Below, in pieces: positions 19,906-28,664 of a stretch of 64,000 nt of DNA; positions within the stretch are counted from its first letter, which is position 1; the number at the start of each line of letters is the position of its first letter. This DNA is from Ignavibacteria bacterium UBA7675 (GTDB lineage: Bacteria; Bacteroidota; Ignavibacteria; Kapaibacteriales; UB7675): assembly GCA_002483085.1 (NCBI GenBank), contig DLHF01000062.1, positions 22,150-86,149 of the forward strand, read 5' to 3'. Position numbers and translations under genes: made by a program. The notes beneath the pieces are model-generated. The model worked only from the letters and a program-made list of their open reading frames with translations. It ran no database searches and was not told the DNA's origin.

Positions 19906-20799
19906 TTACACTGGCTTGTGCATCCATTGTTCGGTGCGAAGCAGGCGGCGCGTAGAAAAGAGCCGCATCAATATGAACGCCAGCATCGCGAGCCCCGCTA
20001 TGGCCATAAGTGCCCCTTGCCACCAAGGTGCCTGGGAGGTAAGGGCGCTATGTGGTTCGCGAGCCATAATATTGAGCGAGGTAATCGAAATAGCATTATT
20101 AAAAAAATGCACTACTATCGGGAGGGCGAGGCTGCGCGTGTACCAAGCCAACAGGCCAAAGTAGATGCCGAGCGCCACCAGCGGAACTAACGCAACAGGA
20201 TTAAAATGTACAAGGCCAAAGATAATGCCGGTAACAACAACAGCAGGCAATGGCGACCATACTTCCTCTAATGAGCGCTGCATCAGACCACGAAACAGGA
20301 ACTCTTCGGCAAGAGCAGGAATGACAGCTCCCACAACATACGCTCCAAACACCGCAACGATACTATCGCCTATTAACAGCGATTCGTACATTTCGTCCAC
20401 AGTATTCTGCAATTTGTGATACACAGGCAGCCAGCTATCGGGCAGCAGAGCCTCCTGCATTATCATCCAGCCTGCACCAAATAGAATCAATGGTGCAATA
20501 CCTGCCAATCCTAGCACCCACTGCTTGGTGCCAACATTTCCTTCGAAGCGGAGCAGCGCCCTGCGTCCAAGAGACGAGTACTTCATTAGCAATAGCGCAG
20601 GAACCAGCATGAACAGAAGATGGCCAAGACCCTGCATCCAGACCTTCCCACTGCTACCAATTCCCCCTAATAGATACACAAGCAGTATCATTGACAACTG
20701 ATAGAATATGTAGACGACAGCGGTGTTGCCAAAAGCAAAGCGCACATGCGGAAAGGGACGAGGTATGTGAATAATCGCATTAGTTTGCTCAGAGGACAT
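19906..20799 (-). CDS. CPBP-family intramembrane glutamic protease
   Basis: This 297-residue, multi-span membrane protein has the CPBP/Rce1 motifs: EEFLFRGLMQR, a FGLVHFNP histidine and LPIVVHFFNN. It probably acts as an intramembrane endopeptidase; substrates are unknown. It is a single gene, convergent with the TonB receptor. Repeat copy C lies upstream of it. Confidence 0.9.
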   Translation of the reverse strand: MSSEQTNAIIHIPRPFPHVRFAFGNTAVVYIFYQLSMILLVYLLGGIGSSGKVWMQGLGHLLFMLVPALLLMKYSSLGRRALLRFEGNVGTKQWVLGLAGIAPLILFGAGWMIMQEALLPDSWLPVYHKLQNTVDEMYESLLIGDSIVAVFGAYVVGAVIPALAEEFLFRGLMQRSLEEVWSPLPAVVVTGIIFGLVHFNPVALVPLVALGIYFGLLAWYTRSLALPIVVHFFNNAISITSLNIMAREPHSALTSQAPWWQGALMAIAGLAMLAFILMRLFSTRRLLRTEQWMHKPV

Positions 20800-20929
20800 G
20801 AATTACTGCTCCCGAACTGTACTGAAGTTATATCAGATTCTTCTGTAAAAGGATGATTGACGCAGCCGCAGCACACCTTTGGACATCTATGTTGTGCCTT
20901 ATTATCATAATTATCACATGAGCGTGCGC

Positions 20930-21030
20930 GAGCGAGCTTGCAACGGCTCCACATGCGGTTAGGGCTGAAAACCACGAGACAGATATGCAGCGCGGTGCAG
21001 AGATGCAACGTAGGAGCGGAGACCGCAGCG
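20930..21030 (+). repeat. Dispersed intergenic repeat, copy C (right part)
   Basis: The stretch AGATATGCAGCGCGGTGCAG, followed by CGGAGACCGCAGCG, matches the right end of the dispersed family and is closest to copy F (both have TGCGGTT-GGG and ATATGCA upstream). No clear left end is seen. It lies in the 286-bp gap between the CPBP gene and pdxA, which otherwise shows nothing. Confidence 0.55.
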
Positions 21031-21085
21031 AAATTATATACCGATGATCTTCAGTGTACGTTTCGCTGAGCTTCGAGCCACTTTA

Positions 21086-22114
21086 CTACGAATGCCTACG
21101 CCTTACTTCTGCAATATGACATGCCATGCGAATAGCTTCTGCGGTACTTGCAGCATCGGCAATCCCTCTACCGGCAATAGCATAGGCAGTGCCGTGATCT
21201 GGCGACGTCCTCACAATCGGCAGGCCAGCAGTAACATTGACCCCACCGCCCTGAGCCAGCATTTTCAGCGGAATAAGTCCCTGATCGTGGTACATCGCAA
21301 GAATTCCATCGTAGGCCTTATACGCCCCATGCGCAAAGAAGCCATCGGCAGGAAAAGGGCCTTCGACCATCATTCCCACCGCAGCACACTCGGCCAGCGC
21401 AGGAATGACTACGTCAATTTCTTCCTCTCCAATCTCTCCATTTTCGCCTGCGTGGGGATTTACGCCAAGCACGGCAATGCGGGGTTGATCGCAGCCAAAA
21501 TCGCATCGTAGCGCAGCATGAAAAGCGGTAAGGCTGTGTGCTATATTCTTCCGCGTAATCGCGGCAGGCACGGCGGCCAGCGGGATGTGAATAGTCGCCA
21601 ACCCAACTCTTACATCCTCGGTACAGAGGATCATCAATGGCCTAGCGACCCCGCAGCGTTCTGCGAGAAACTCTGTCTGCCCCGGGAAAGGATAGCCAGC
21701 CAGCTTGAGCGTCGACTTAGACACAGGCAAGGTAAGCAAGGCATCTGCTCCACCGCTCTGCACATCTGCCACGGCTTTCTCCAATGATTCCCACGCAAGA
21801 GCACCGGCAGCGGCATCGACAGCACCGAACACGACATCAGGACGGGAATGGCAATTTATGATCTCGCATTCGACATCGCGAATAAGGACTCGTCCTGCCT
21901 GAGCTACAGATGGCAGGCCAAGCTGCCGATAATACTGCTCAACAACCTGTGGATGAGCAACAAGCTTATAGTTCAACTGCTTGTAGTTCTTCTCGTGTGC
22001 CAGGAGCCCTAAAGCCTTTGCAAATACTTCGAGTCCTATCCCGTTACAGTCGCCCACGCTTACTGCGAGGGTGAACATGTTGCGAGCTTTTGTATTGCTA
22101 TTATTTGTTGTCAT
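21086..22114 (-). CDS. pdxA: 4-hydroxythreonine-4-phosphate dehydrogenase
   Basis: This enzyme of pyridoxal-phosphate synthesis is 342 residues long. Family motifs VGDCNGIGLEV, LPVSKSTL, AVLGVNPHAGENG, AMYHDQGLIPLK and TSPDHGTAYAIAG are present, with metal-site histidines in IHIPL, NPHAGE and MYHDQG. One oddity is that the usual substrate-binding His-Thr of the GHTE motif reads Gln146-Thr147 (PGQTEFLAE). It may start at M13 (22078), but neither ATG has a strong SD. It stands alone with its own upstream gap. Confidence 0.92.
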   Translation of the reverse strand: MTTNNSNTKARNMFTLAVSVGDCNGIGLEVFAKALGLLAHEKNYKQLNYKLVAHPQVVEQYYRQLGLPSVAQAGRVLIRDVECEIINCHSRPDVVFGAVDAAAGALAWESLEKAVADVQSGGADALLTLPVSKSTLKLAGYPFPGQTEFLAERCGVARPLMILCTEDVRVGLATIHIPLAAVPAAITRKNIAHSLTAFHAALRCDFGCDQPRIAVLGVNPHAGENGEIGEEEIDVVIPALAECAAVGMMVEGPFPADGFFAHGAYKAYDGILAMYHDQGLIPLKMLAQGGGVNVTAGLPIVRTSPDHGTAYAIAGRGIADAASTAEAIRMACHIAEVRRRHS

Positions 22115-22431
22115 TCTGTAACATTTCTCACAATTAGGCGTATTCTGCTCAAATATATCCTATTTTTACATACTATAGGTGTTGTCTTCCAGACTTTGTA
22201 ACTTTTTCCTCCGTCAAAGCGTTTTGTCCCTTACATCGCTCTTCATACGATAATTTCCTTGTATAATTTGGTGCGGCGACTTAGTTTTGTAAGTTTGGTT
22301 GTTCATTTATTTGTTAGAACAAACATCTGGAACCTTCCCGAATGTAAAGAGGTTTAAGATGTAGTTTATGGGTGAGTAGAAGAAAGACGGAGTGCAACGA
22401 AAATTTGTGGATTTTTCCTAAGGAGGCAACA
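22115..22431. promoter_or_regulatory. Divergent promoter region pdxA / sigma factor
   Basis: This 317-bp AT-rich gap separates divergent genes. Near 22260 a TTGTATAATTTG stretch gives a good -10-like TATAAT; the paired -35 is not clear. Just before the sigma gene AAGGAGG (22420-22426) gives a strong SD, which is rare in this window. Confidence 0.45.
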
Positions 22432-22992
22432 ATGGATTTAGCATTGCAAATAGAAAATCTGTTCCGGACCGACAGGAAAAAATTTCTCGGCTTTATCCGC
22501 CAGCGCGTGAGAACAGCTGAGGAGGCGGAAGATATTCTACAGGACGTGTTTACGAACGTACTGGCTGCTTCTGCTAATGTTTCCAAGCCCATCGAGAACA
22601 TTGCATCGTGGGTTTTTACAGCGATCCGCAACAGAATTATCGATTCATATAGAAAGAAACGCGCTGAAACGTTTTCCGACATGCAGTTACCCGGCCAAGC
22701 CGAGGATGGCTCGGATACGTTTGAGAATTTCATTTCCGATCTTACAACAGGCCCGGAAACCGAGCTAATGCGTAAGACTATATGGGAAGCTGTGCTCAAA
22801 GGGCTTGATGAGCTTCCTGCGGAGCAGCGCGACGTTTTTGTTAAAAACGAGTTTGAGGGCGTGCCCTTCCGCGAGATTGCAGAGGAAACCGGTGTGAATA
22901 TCAATACACTCCTTGCTCGCAAGCGCTATGCGGTTCTGCACCTGCGGAAACGCCTCCAGGAGCTGTATGAATCTATCAACATGAACGACTAA
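22432..22992 (+). CDS. ECF-type RNA polymerase sigma factor
   Basis: This 186-residue protein has sigma-70 region 2 (RQRVRTAEEAEDILQDVFTN and WVFTAIRNRIIDSYRKKR) and region 4 (LDELPAEQRDVFVKNEFEG and IAEETGVNINTLLARKRYAV), with no region 1.1 or 3. I start it at 22432 rather than 20 codons upstream because a near-perfect SD AAGGAGG sits at the right spacing. No anti-sigma gene is adjacent, so it may be controlled by expression or by a distant partner. A terminator follows. Confidence 0.92.
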   Translation: MDLALQIENLFRTDRKKFLGFIRQRVRTAEEAEDILQDVFTNVLAASANVSKPIENIASWVFTAIRNRIIDSYRKKRAETFSDMQLPGQAEDGSDTFENFISDLTTGPETELMRKTIWEAVLKGLDELPAEQRDVFVKNEFEGVPFREIAEETGVNINTLLARKRYAVLHLRKRLQELYESINMND

Positions 22993-23011
22993 CGGAAGAG
23001 ATATATCGTAA

Positions 23012-23048
23012 AAAGAAAGCCTGCGGAAACGCGGGTTTTCTTTTTTTT
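23012..23048 (+). terminator. Terminator after sigma factor gene
   Basis: A GAAAGCCTGCG stem arm, GAAA tetraloop and CGCGGGTTTTC arm are followed by a run of T. It lies 19 bp past the sigma factor stop. Confidence 0.82.
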
Positions 23049-23139
23049 ACAGGTAGGTTCAGTCTTTTGTACACGTTTTTGCTGGTGTTCATCGTCATTG
23101 CCCACATGCCGATCGACGATATACTCATCTTACGGATTT

Positions 23140-23421
23140 ATGGGCAAATTCATTATCATAGCGCTCGCTTTTGTAGTTTTTCTTTTCTCAGCCTTTTCAT
23201 TTGCGCTGGGCCTGTTACGCCGTTTTCTGGGTCTTGGACCCCGTAAGAAACGAGCAAGTGCCACTACGCAGCAACCAGCAACATCTGGACCAGTGCTTTA
23301 CCACGACAGCCATACCGAAGTATTGCGTGGAGAATCTGTCTCGCCCAAAAATCAGCCATACACCAACATTCGCGACGTTTCTTTTACTGAAAGCAAAACA
23401 GATACTTCATCACGTCGTTGA
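23140..23421 (+). CDS. DUF4834-like small membrane protein
   Basis: The product has 93 residues. MGKFIIIALAFVVFLFSAFS forms a single N-terminal membrane helix, followed by a basic RRFLGLGPRKK linker and a polar tail. This matches the shape of DUF4834 proteins of Bacteroidota. The function is unknown. The start is chosen at the Met directly before the helix. It ends 61 bp before the Ppx/GppA gene and may share its transcript. Confidence 0.6.
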   Translation: MGKFIIIALAFVVFLFSAFSFALGLLRRFLGLGPRKKRASATTQQPATSGPVLYHDSHTEVLRGESVSPKNQPYTNIRDVSFTESKTDTSSRR

Positions 23422-23482
23422 AATTAAATATCTTGGCGGGTATGGATCTATCTTCTGGGTTTATTCGAAGGCGCGCAACTGC

Positions 23483-25039
23483 ATGAGCAAGACTCCTCTT
23501 ATTGCTGCTATTGATGTTGGTACAAACTCTTTCCATCTTATTATTGCGTCGGTGAATTCCCGGGGCGTCTTTACCATACACAGCCGGGACAAGGAAACCG
23601 TGCGGCTGGGCGAAGGCAGCGGCGATATGAAGCACCTCGCTTCCGAGGCAATTGAGCGAGGCGTAAAAGCACTCCAGCGATTTACGGGTTCGGCTCGCAA
23701 TGCGCGGGCGACAATACGGGCTGTGGGTACCAGCGCTGTGCGCGAAGCACTGAACCGCGACATTTTTATTCAGCGTGTACGAGAAAGCACTGGTATCTCG
23801 GTAGAAGTAGTGTCTGGCAACGAAGAAGCACGCCTTATCTATCTGGGGATACTTCAGGCGCTTCCTGTGTACAGCGATAAGGTGCTGTTCATCGACATCG
23901 GTGGCGGCAGCACAGAGACTGGTGTCGGCACGCAAGGAGAACTCCGCTTTGTAAATAGCGTAAAGCTGGGCGCTATCCGTATGACACAGAAGTTCTTTAC
24001 TAAAGAAAAGATTACGGACAAAGACATCAAACAATGCCGGGATTACATAAGAGGCGAATGGGCTCTTACCTTTCGCTCCATACTCCACGAAGGATATGAG
24101 AATGCAGTAGGAAGTTCCGGTACCATCCAGACAATTTTCTCTGTTGCTTATGGGCTGAATAACATCCCCTTACCCGAATCATTCAATGGTGCTACACTTG
24201 AACAGCCAGAGTTGCTAAAAGCTATTGAAACAATACTTCACGCTCGCACGACATCAGGGCGTGCCGCACTTCCCGGCATGGAGCCACGCAGAGCAGATAT
24301 TATTGCAGGCGGGTCGGCCATTCTGGAACAGGCAATTCTCGGCCTTCAGATTCGCCGCTTAACATTTTCCTCCTATGCCTTGCGCGAGGGAATCCTGTTA
24401 GACACCTATAGCAAGCAGCAGGCAATCAGAAAATATCATCACCTGAGCAACTTACGGTACGAGTCGGTGCTCCGCCTTTGCGAGCAATGCCAAGTAAATA
24501 TGGACCACAGCAGTCATGTAAAGAATCTCGCTGTCCAACTGTTCGACGCCCTCCAGCCATTGCACCAATATGGCGACCAAGAACGCGAGCTATTGGAAGC
24601 TGCGGCCTATCTGCACGATGTAGGCTACCATATCGCCGCCGACCAGCATCACAAGCATAGTTATTATATTATTCGCAACTCTGCTATGCTGGGATTTACC
24701 ACCGACGAAGCTGAACTTATTGCCAATATTGCGCGTTACCACAGGAAAAGCCATCCAAAGCCAAAGCATGAGAACTTCCAAAAAGTAGCGGTCTCACAAC
24801 GGCTCGTTGTATCCCTTATGGCTGGAATTTTGCGAATTGCAGAAGGTTTGGACCGTCGACAGATCCAGAATGTAGAATCAGCAACAGTACAAATCGACGA
24901 CGACAAAATGGCAATCACGATTACCTATAGAGGTTTGGTGCCTCGCCCTGATATTGAGATATGGGGAGCCGAGCGCAAAAAGACCCTGCTCGAAGCAGTC
25001 CTCAACAGGAAAATTTCTTTTACAATTAAGCACGTATAG
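23483..25039 (+). CDS. ppx: Ppx/GppA phosphatase with C-terminal HD domain
   Basis: This 518-residue exopolyphosphatase or guanosine-pentaphosphate phosphatase has the ASKHA motifs AAIDVGTNSFHLI, VGTSAVREA, FIDIGGGSTE and GSSGTIQTI. The C-terminal HD-like domain is EAAAYLHDVGYHI with HHKHSYYIIRNS. The longest frame starts 94 codons earlier inside DUF4834 with no family match, so I use the ATG at 23483 (MSKTPLIAAIDVG). The likely role is polyphosphate or (p)ppGpp turnover in stress; Ppx and GppA cannot be told apart from sequence alone. Confidence 0.9.
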   Translation: MSKTPLIAAIDVGTNSFHLIIASVNSRGVFTIHSRDKETVRLGEGSGDMKHLASEAIERGVKALQRFTGSARNARATIRAVGTSAVREALNRDIFIQRVRESTGISVEVVSGNEEARLIYLGILQALPVYSDKVLFIDIGGGSTETGVGTQGELRFVNSVKLGAIRMTQKFFTKEKITDKDIKQCRDYIRGEWALTFRSILHEGYENAVGSSGTIQTIFSVAYGLNNIPLPESFNGATLEQPELLKAIETILHARTTSGRAALPGMEPRRADIIAGGSAILEQAILGLQIRRLTFSSYALREGILLDTYSKQQAIRKYHHLSNLRYESVLRLCEQCQVNMDHSSHVKNLAVQLFDALQPLHQYGDQERELLEAAAYLHDVGYHIAADQHHKHSYYIIRNSAMLGFTTDEAELIANIARYHRKSHPKPKHENFQKVAVSQRLVVSLMAGILRIAEGLDRRQIQNVESATVQIDDDKMAITITYRGLVPRPDIEIWGAERKKTLLEAVLNRKISFTIKHV

Positions 25040-25154
25040 AATTATCTTTGCGTTCTGCGGCACTATTGGTCGTAACCTTTTCGGCTTTTACAGTGTCATT
25101 TTTCATTAGACACAAAGCTTTAGGTTTCTTTATAACTTTTAACGGGAGTTCCAA

Positions 25155-26357
25155 ATGCTCAAAAGAGTTACTGTATTTTTTGCTCTCTTCTGTGTGATGG
25201 CCGTTGCCGGTCTTGCGCAGCAGAGAGTGGTAATTTCCACAGCACCGATCCATATCAAGGGAAACACGCAATTCATCGCTCCTCCTGTCTCCAACCAGGC
25301 TGGCTCGTATATGAACTTGCCTTATGCCCAACCGGTTTCCGATAATCCGGGCAGTGTCCTCCTTATACCGATTGACACTGCATTCAGCACTCAAACTGAT
25401 GGTAGTGACTCATCGTTTGCTATTACAGATGAAAATGACAGTCTCCTAGCGTTTACAGGTCTTTGGGATTATCCGCTGATTAACCCCGGTCTGGGTTATG
25501 ATATCACGATGCCCTTTCAAATGATTCCCCCGATGCAGGGCGAACTCCAGATTGACAGTATTATATTTTTTATGTTCAAACTGCCAACATGGCCTGATCT
25601 CCAAGGTGATATCTATATGCTGCCTCTGCTGGCTCCCGCAAACCTCAACTGGAACCAATACACGGGTTATCGTATTCCTCTGGAGAATTTCATCTCTATC
25701 CCCGACTTCGACGAGCTCGTGACCATTAGCAAAGACACTATAAATACTCGCCTTGTAGAGCAGCCTTTAGAAATTAAACCCGTAATCATTCATACACCCG
25801 GTCTGGTTATACCCGCGAACAAAGCCTTTGGTTTTGGCTTTATCAGGGAAGTTGAAGCCGATGGTGTTCGTTTGCTCGGCGGATACGAATGGGATCAAAC
25901 GGTAAAACCCACAGGCGGTATGATGACAACTGTCGGCGGCAGCGATACCGTGCGCTCGATGTTTGGAAACCTCGTATGGACAGCAGCAAGCCCCGCTCCG
26001 CTGACCAACCAACCCATCCGCCAGAACTTTGACGTTCGCATCTTTGGCCGCTTTGAGGCTACAACAGGTGTTACACCCGATCCGACCCCCGGTACGGCTG
26101 GCTTCACATTGGGAACTAACTTCCCGAACCCAGCTTCTACCGAAACTCATATTCGCTTTTCGGTTGATAAAACAGGCTCCACGACGCTGCGCCTGACAAA
26201 TATGCTCGGCCAAGTTGTCGTAACTTCGACTGATAGCTATAGCCCGGGATCATATGTGTGGGATGTACCGACCTCGAACCTGCCTTCCGGTACCTATATC
26301 TATTCGCTTTCTATCGGTGACAGAACAATCACCCGTACCATGACAATTGCACGGTAA
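25155..26357 (+). CDS. Secreted protein with T9SS sorting domain
   Basis: The protein has 400 residues. A signal peptide (MLKRVTVFFALFCVMAVAGL) is followed by a region with no recognised domain (about 25-315). A C-terminal type-A T9SS sorting domain follows (FTLGTNFPNPASTETHIRF, LGQVV, LPSGTYIYSL, ending TMTIAR). It should be exported by Sec and then T9SS and anchored or released at the surface. It is a single gene followed by a strong terminator. Confidence 0.88.
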   Translation: MLKRVTVFFALFCVMAVAGLAQQRVVISTAPIHIKGNTQFIAPPVSNQAGSYMNLPYAQPVSDNPGSVLLIPIDTAFSTQTDGSDSSFAITDENDSLLAFTGLWDYPLINPGLGYDITMPFQMIPPMQGELQIDSIIFFMFKLPTWPDLQGDIYMLPLLAPANLNWNQYTGYRIPLENFISIPDFDELVTISKDTINTRLVEQPLEIKPVIIHTPGLVIPANKAFGFGFIREVEADGVRLLGGYEWDQTVKPTGGMMTTVGGSDTVRSMFGNLVWTAASPAPLTNQPIRQNFDVRIFGRFEATTGVTPDPTPGTAGFTLGTNFPNPASTETHIRFSVDKTGSTTLRLTNMLGQVVVTSTDSYSPGSYVWDVPTSNLPSGTYIYSLSIGDRTITRTMTIAR

Positions 26358-26375
26358 GCAGTATAAGGGCTCGAC

Positions 26376-26420
26376 AATAAGAAGCCCCGGAACCTCATTG
26401 GTTTTGGGGCTTCTTATTTT
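26376..26420. terminator. Terminator between convergent T9SS genes
   Basis: A 13-bp stem (AATAAGAAGCCCC / GGGGCTTCTTATT) with a 17-nt loop lies just past the stop at 26357. Its A/T-rich arm ends suit termination from either side. Confidence 0.8.
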
Positions 26421-26446
26421 ATAACCCTGTAATAGGCTCACCTATA

Positions 26447-28225
26447 TCACTCTGTTATCACCAGCTTAGCTGTGTAGCTCTCTCCCTGCTGTATCACCTT
26501 CACCATATAAGTGCCAGAAGCAAGATTGGGAATATTTACCGATTTCAGTTCACTATCGGATGATATCATCAACGAGCCTTCATAGACAATAGTGCCAATC
26601 ATATCAGTAATAGTCACAGTAGCATTACCATCACTAGGAAGGTTTAGCTCCATTTGTAGTTCATCTCCACTCCTCACAGGATTCGGTAAGATACGGAATA
26701 ATCCATCAATGGGACTATTATTGGCTCCCTGCTTACCTCCAATAATATCTATAAACTGATAACAAATTGTCTGAATAGGTTGGTATTCTCCTGTACTTCC
26801 TTCCTCCAGAACGGTTGTGGCAGGCTTTGACTCATCCAATGTTGATTGAAGGAACTGTAATGTATAAGGAAGTATCTCAGGACCAGCATCTTTATAACAC
26901 TCTATGTTTAATTCAAAGCCGTTTGTTTTAGCAAACCAAGCATCTCTAAACAAGTTAGATTCAACTCGCTCTGCCTCTCCAACCGCAGCAACCCCCTTGT
27001 CGGCAAAGGTATACAATCCTTGATAGATACCTTCAATACTATAGAAAGCATGAACAGTCTGGTCTGGATTAACTGTACTTGGTTTATATAATCGAGAGTA
27101 TTGCAGGCTCCCGGCGGGGTTAGTTTTCAGCAGCATACCGCTGCTGTTTACGAGAGTCCAATCTGCCAGTTTTACAAGAGTACCTTTATTATAGCCTCCA
27201 ATAACAAATCCGGTTGATCCTGTCTTAATGCCACCGATATTATAACTAAATACCTCTTTAGCTTCAAAAGCTTCATTGGAGGCACCACCTGTTACCCCCT
27301 GAATTTCTTTTACCCAATAACCAATTCTCTGTGCATCAAATTTTACAATAATTCCCTTATGTATCTCCGGATTACTCCCTACCGCACGAATTCTTTCTCC
27401 GCCAACAATCATTAATCCACCATCATAGGTAGAAATAATATTATTACCCCAAGTTGAATTAGTTGAGGGCGTAGGAACAACAAACCAACCAGAGGAAGTG
27501 ACGGCAAGAGCGGGTGTAGTCTCAACCAGGAGAATAGCCGATGGATCAACCCCTACAGTTTGTATTATACCAGTAACAGCATATCCATTGGCCGTAGGAG
27601 TAATTGATCGTCCCTCTTCTCTTACCGCCGGGTCTGCATCCAATACTTTATGCGTAGTGAGCACTCCCCCAGCACTGAATTTAGCGAGCAGGAGATTATT
27701 ATTACCAGTTGCAGTCCTTGTCCATCCTGTTACAACATATGTTCCCTGATCCTCAATAATATCAAGAAATTCAGCCGAGCCTTCAAAGGTATACATATGC
27801 CGCCATAATACTACACCGATTGAGTTTGCCTTAACAATATAGGCCCGCCTCACTCCACCGACCTCAGCAGCTCCAACAGCGACAAAACCACCGTCACTCG
27901 CAGCTACGACTGAATTGCCCCAATCTTTTACATTATCCGAGCCATTAATCCTAGCCGGACATGTAATAGTCCAGACAGTTGTTCCATTAGGGGTAGAGCG
28001 TGTAAGAAAAAGATCACTATTGTAAAACGGATCATTCTCATGAGCTTCTCCTGTCATGATATAGTTGTAATCTGTACAACCGCGAATCTTTTTAGCGACA
28101 TCCTTTAGATTGCTAGCTCCGTAATACTTCTGAAACTCATGAATCTGGGCGCATACAGAAACAGTAGAGGCAGCAAAAATTAGTGCCCCGATTTTCAACC
28201 AGGACAAAATAGTCGATCGTTTCAT
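26447..28225 (-). CDS. AT-rich secreted T9SS cargo protein
   Basis: The protein has 592 residues. The signal peptide (ending STVSVCAQ) is followed by repeated blades of a beta-propeller-like type (DGGFVAVGAAEVGGVRRAYI, DGGLMIVGGERI, TGFVIGGYNKG). The C-terminal T9SS domain starts FRILPNPVRSGDELQMELNL and ends TAKLVITE. Family work describes such T-x-D-G-G-[FY]-x-[VI]-x-G repeats in secreted proteins of this group; ligand and role are unknown. The gene is visibly AT-richer (about 40% GC by eye) than neighbours and ends in the terminator shared with 25155-26357. Confidence 0.85.
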   Translation of the reverse strand: MKRSTILSWLKIGALIFAASTVSVCAQIHEFQKYYGASNLKDVAKKIRGCTDYNYIMTGEAHENDPFYNSDLFLTRSTPNGTTVWTITCPARINGSDNVKDWGNSVVAASDGGFVAVGAAEVGGVRRAYIVKANSIGVVLWRHMYTFEGSAEFLDIIEDQGTYVVTGWTRTATGNNNLLLAKFSAGGVLTTHKVLDADPAVREEGRSITPTANGYAVTGIIQTVGVDPSAILLVETTPALAVTSSGWFVVPTPSTNSTWGNNIISTYDGGLMIVGGERIRAVGSNPEIHKGIIVKFDAQRIGYWVKEIQGVTGGASNEAFEAKEVFSYNIGGIKTGSTGFVIGGYNKGTLVKLADWTLVNSSGMLLKTNPAGSLQYSRLYKPSTVNPDQTVHAFYSIEGIYQGLYTFADKGVAAVGEAERVESNLFRDAWFAKTNGFELNIECYKDAGPEILPYTLQFLQSTLDESKPATTVLEEGSTGEYQPIQTICYQFIDIIGGKQGANNSPIDGLFRILPNPVRSGDELQMELNLPSDGNATVTITDMIGTIVYEGSLMISSDSELKSVNIPNLASGTYMVKVIQQGESYTAKLVITE

Positions 28226-28664
28226 AGGACTAAATCTAATAAGTGGTTAAATGGTTAAAACATCTATGATGGCAGTAATTTCCAGCCACCACAGCGGAGT
28301 TGATGCAATTTGCAGTAAATGAGATAGCCAAAAGTAACCTGGCTGAACAAGGGTAGATTATAGGTTACGTGGCAATACATCAAATAGGACAGAGATTATG
28401 AAAATGAGAGAGAAACCTCCTACAACAGTTAAAAAAGTGAGTTAGGTGTAGTGTAAAAACACCGTAAGTATTGTGAAAGATATATGGAGCTTAATGGTAA
28501 TAAACTGCCGGTGCACCAGTATTAGAGAATAGCGCTGTAGGTACCAACGAACTCTCGGGTGGCCAAAATATAACGGAATACCTGTATATGCAAGTAAAAA
28601 AATACAAATAAAAAAGGTGCGATTTCTCGCACCTTTTTTAGAAACAATGATTGCTGATAGAACT
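28226..28664. other. AT-rich intergenic region
   Basis: This 439-bp gap between two minus-strand genes should hold the promoter of the AT-rich T9SS gene. Apart from the ahcY terminator at its right end I see no gene, repeat copy or RNA signature. Confidence 0.5.
28610..28640 (-). terminator. Terminator after ahcY
   Basis: A stem AAAAAAGGTGCGA / TCGCACCTTTTTT with a short loop lies 25 bp past the ahcY stop, with a T-run on the minus strand. Confidence 0.85.
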
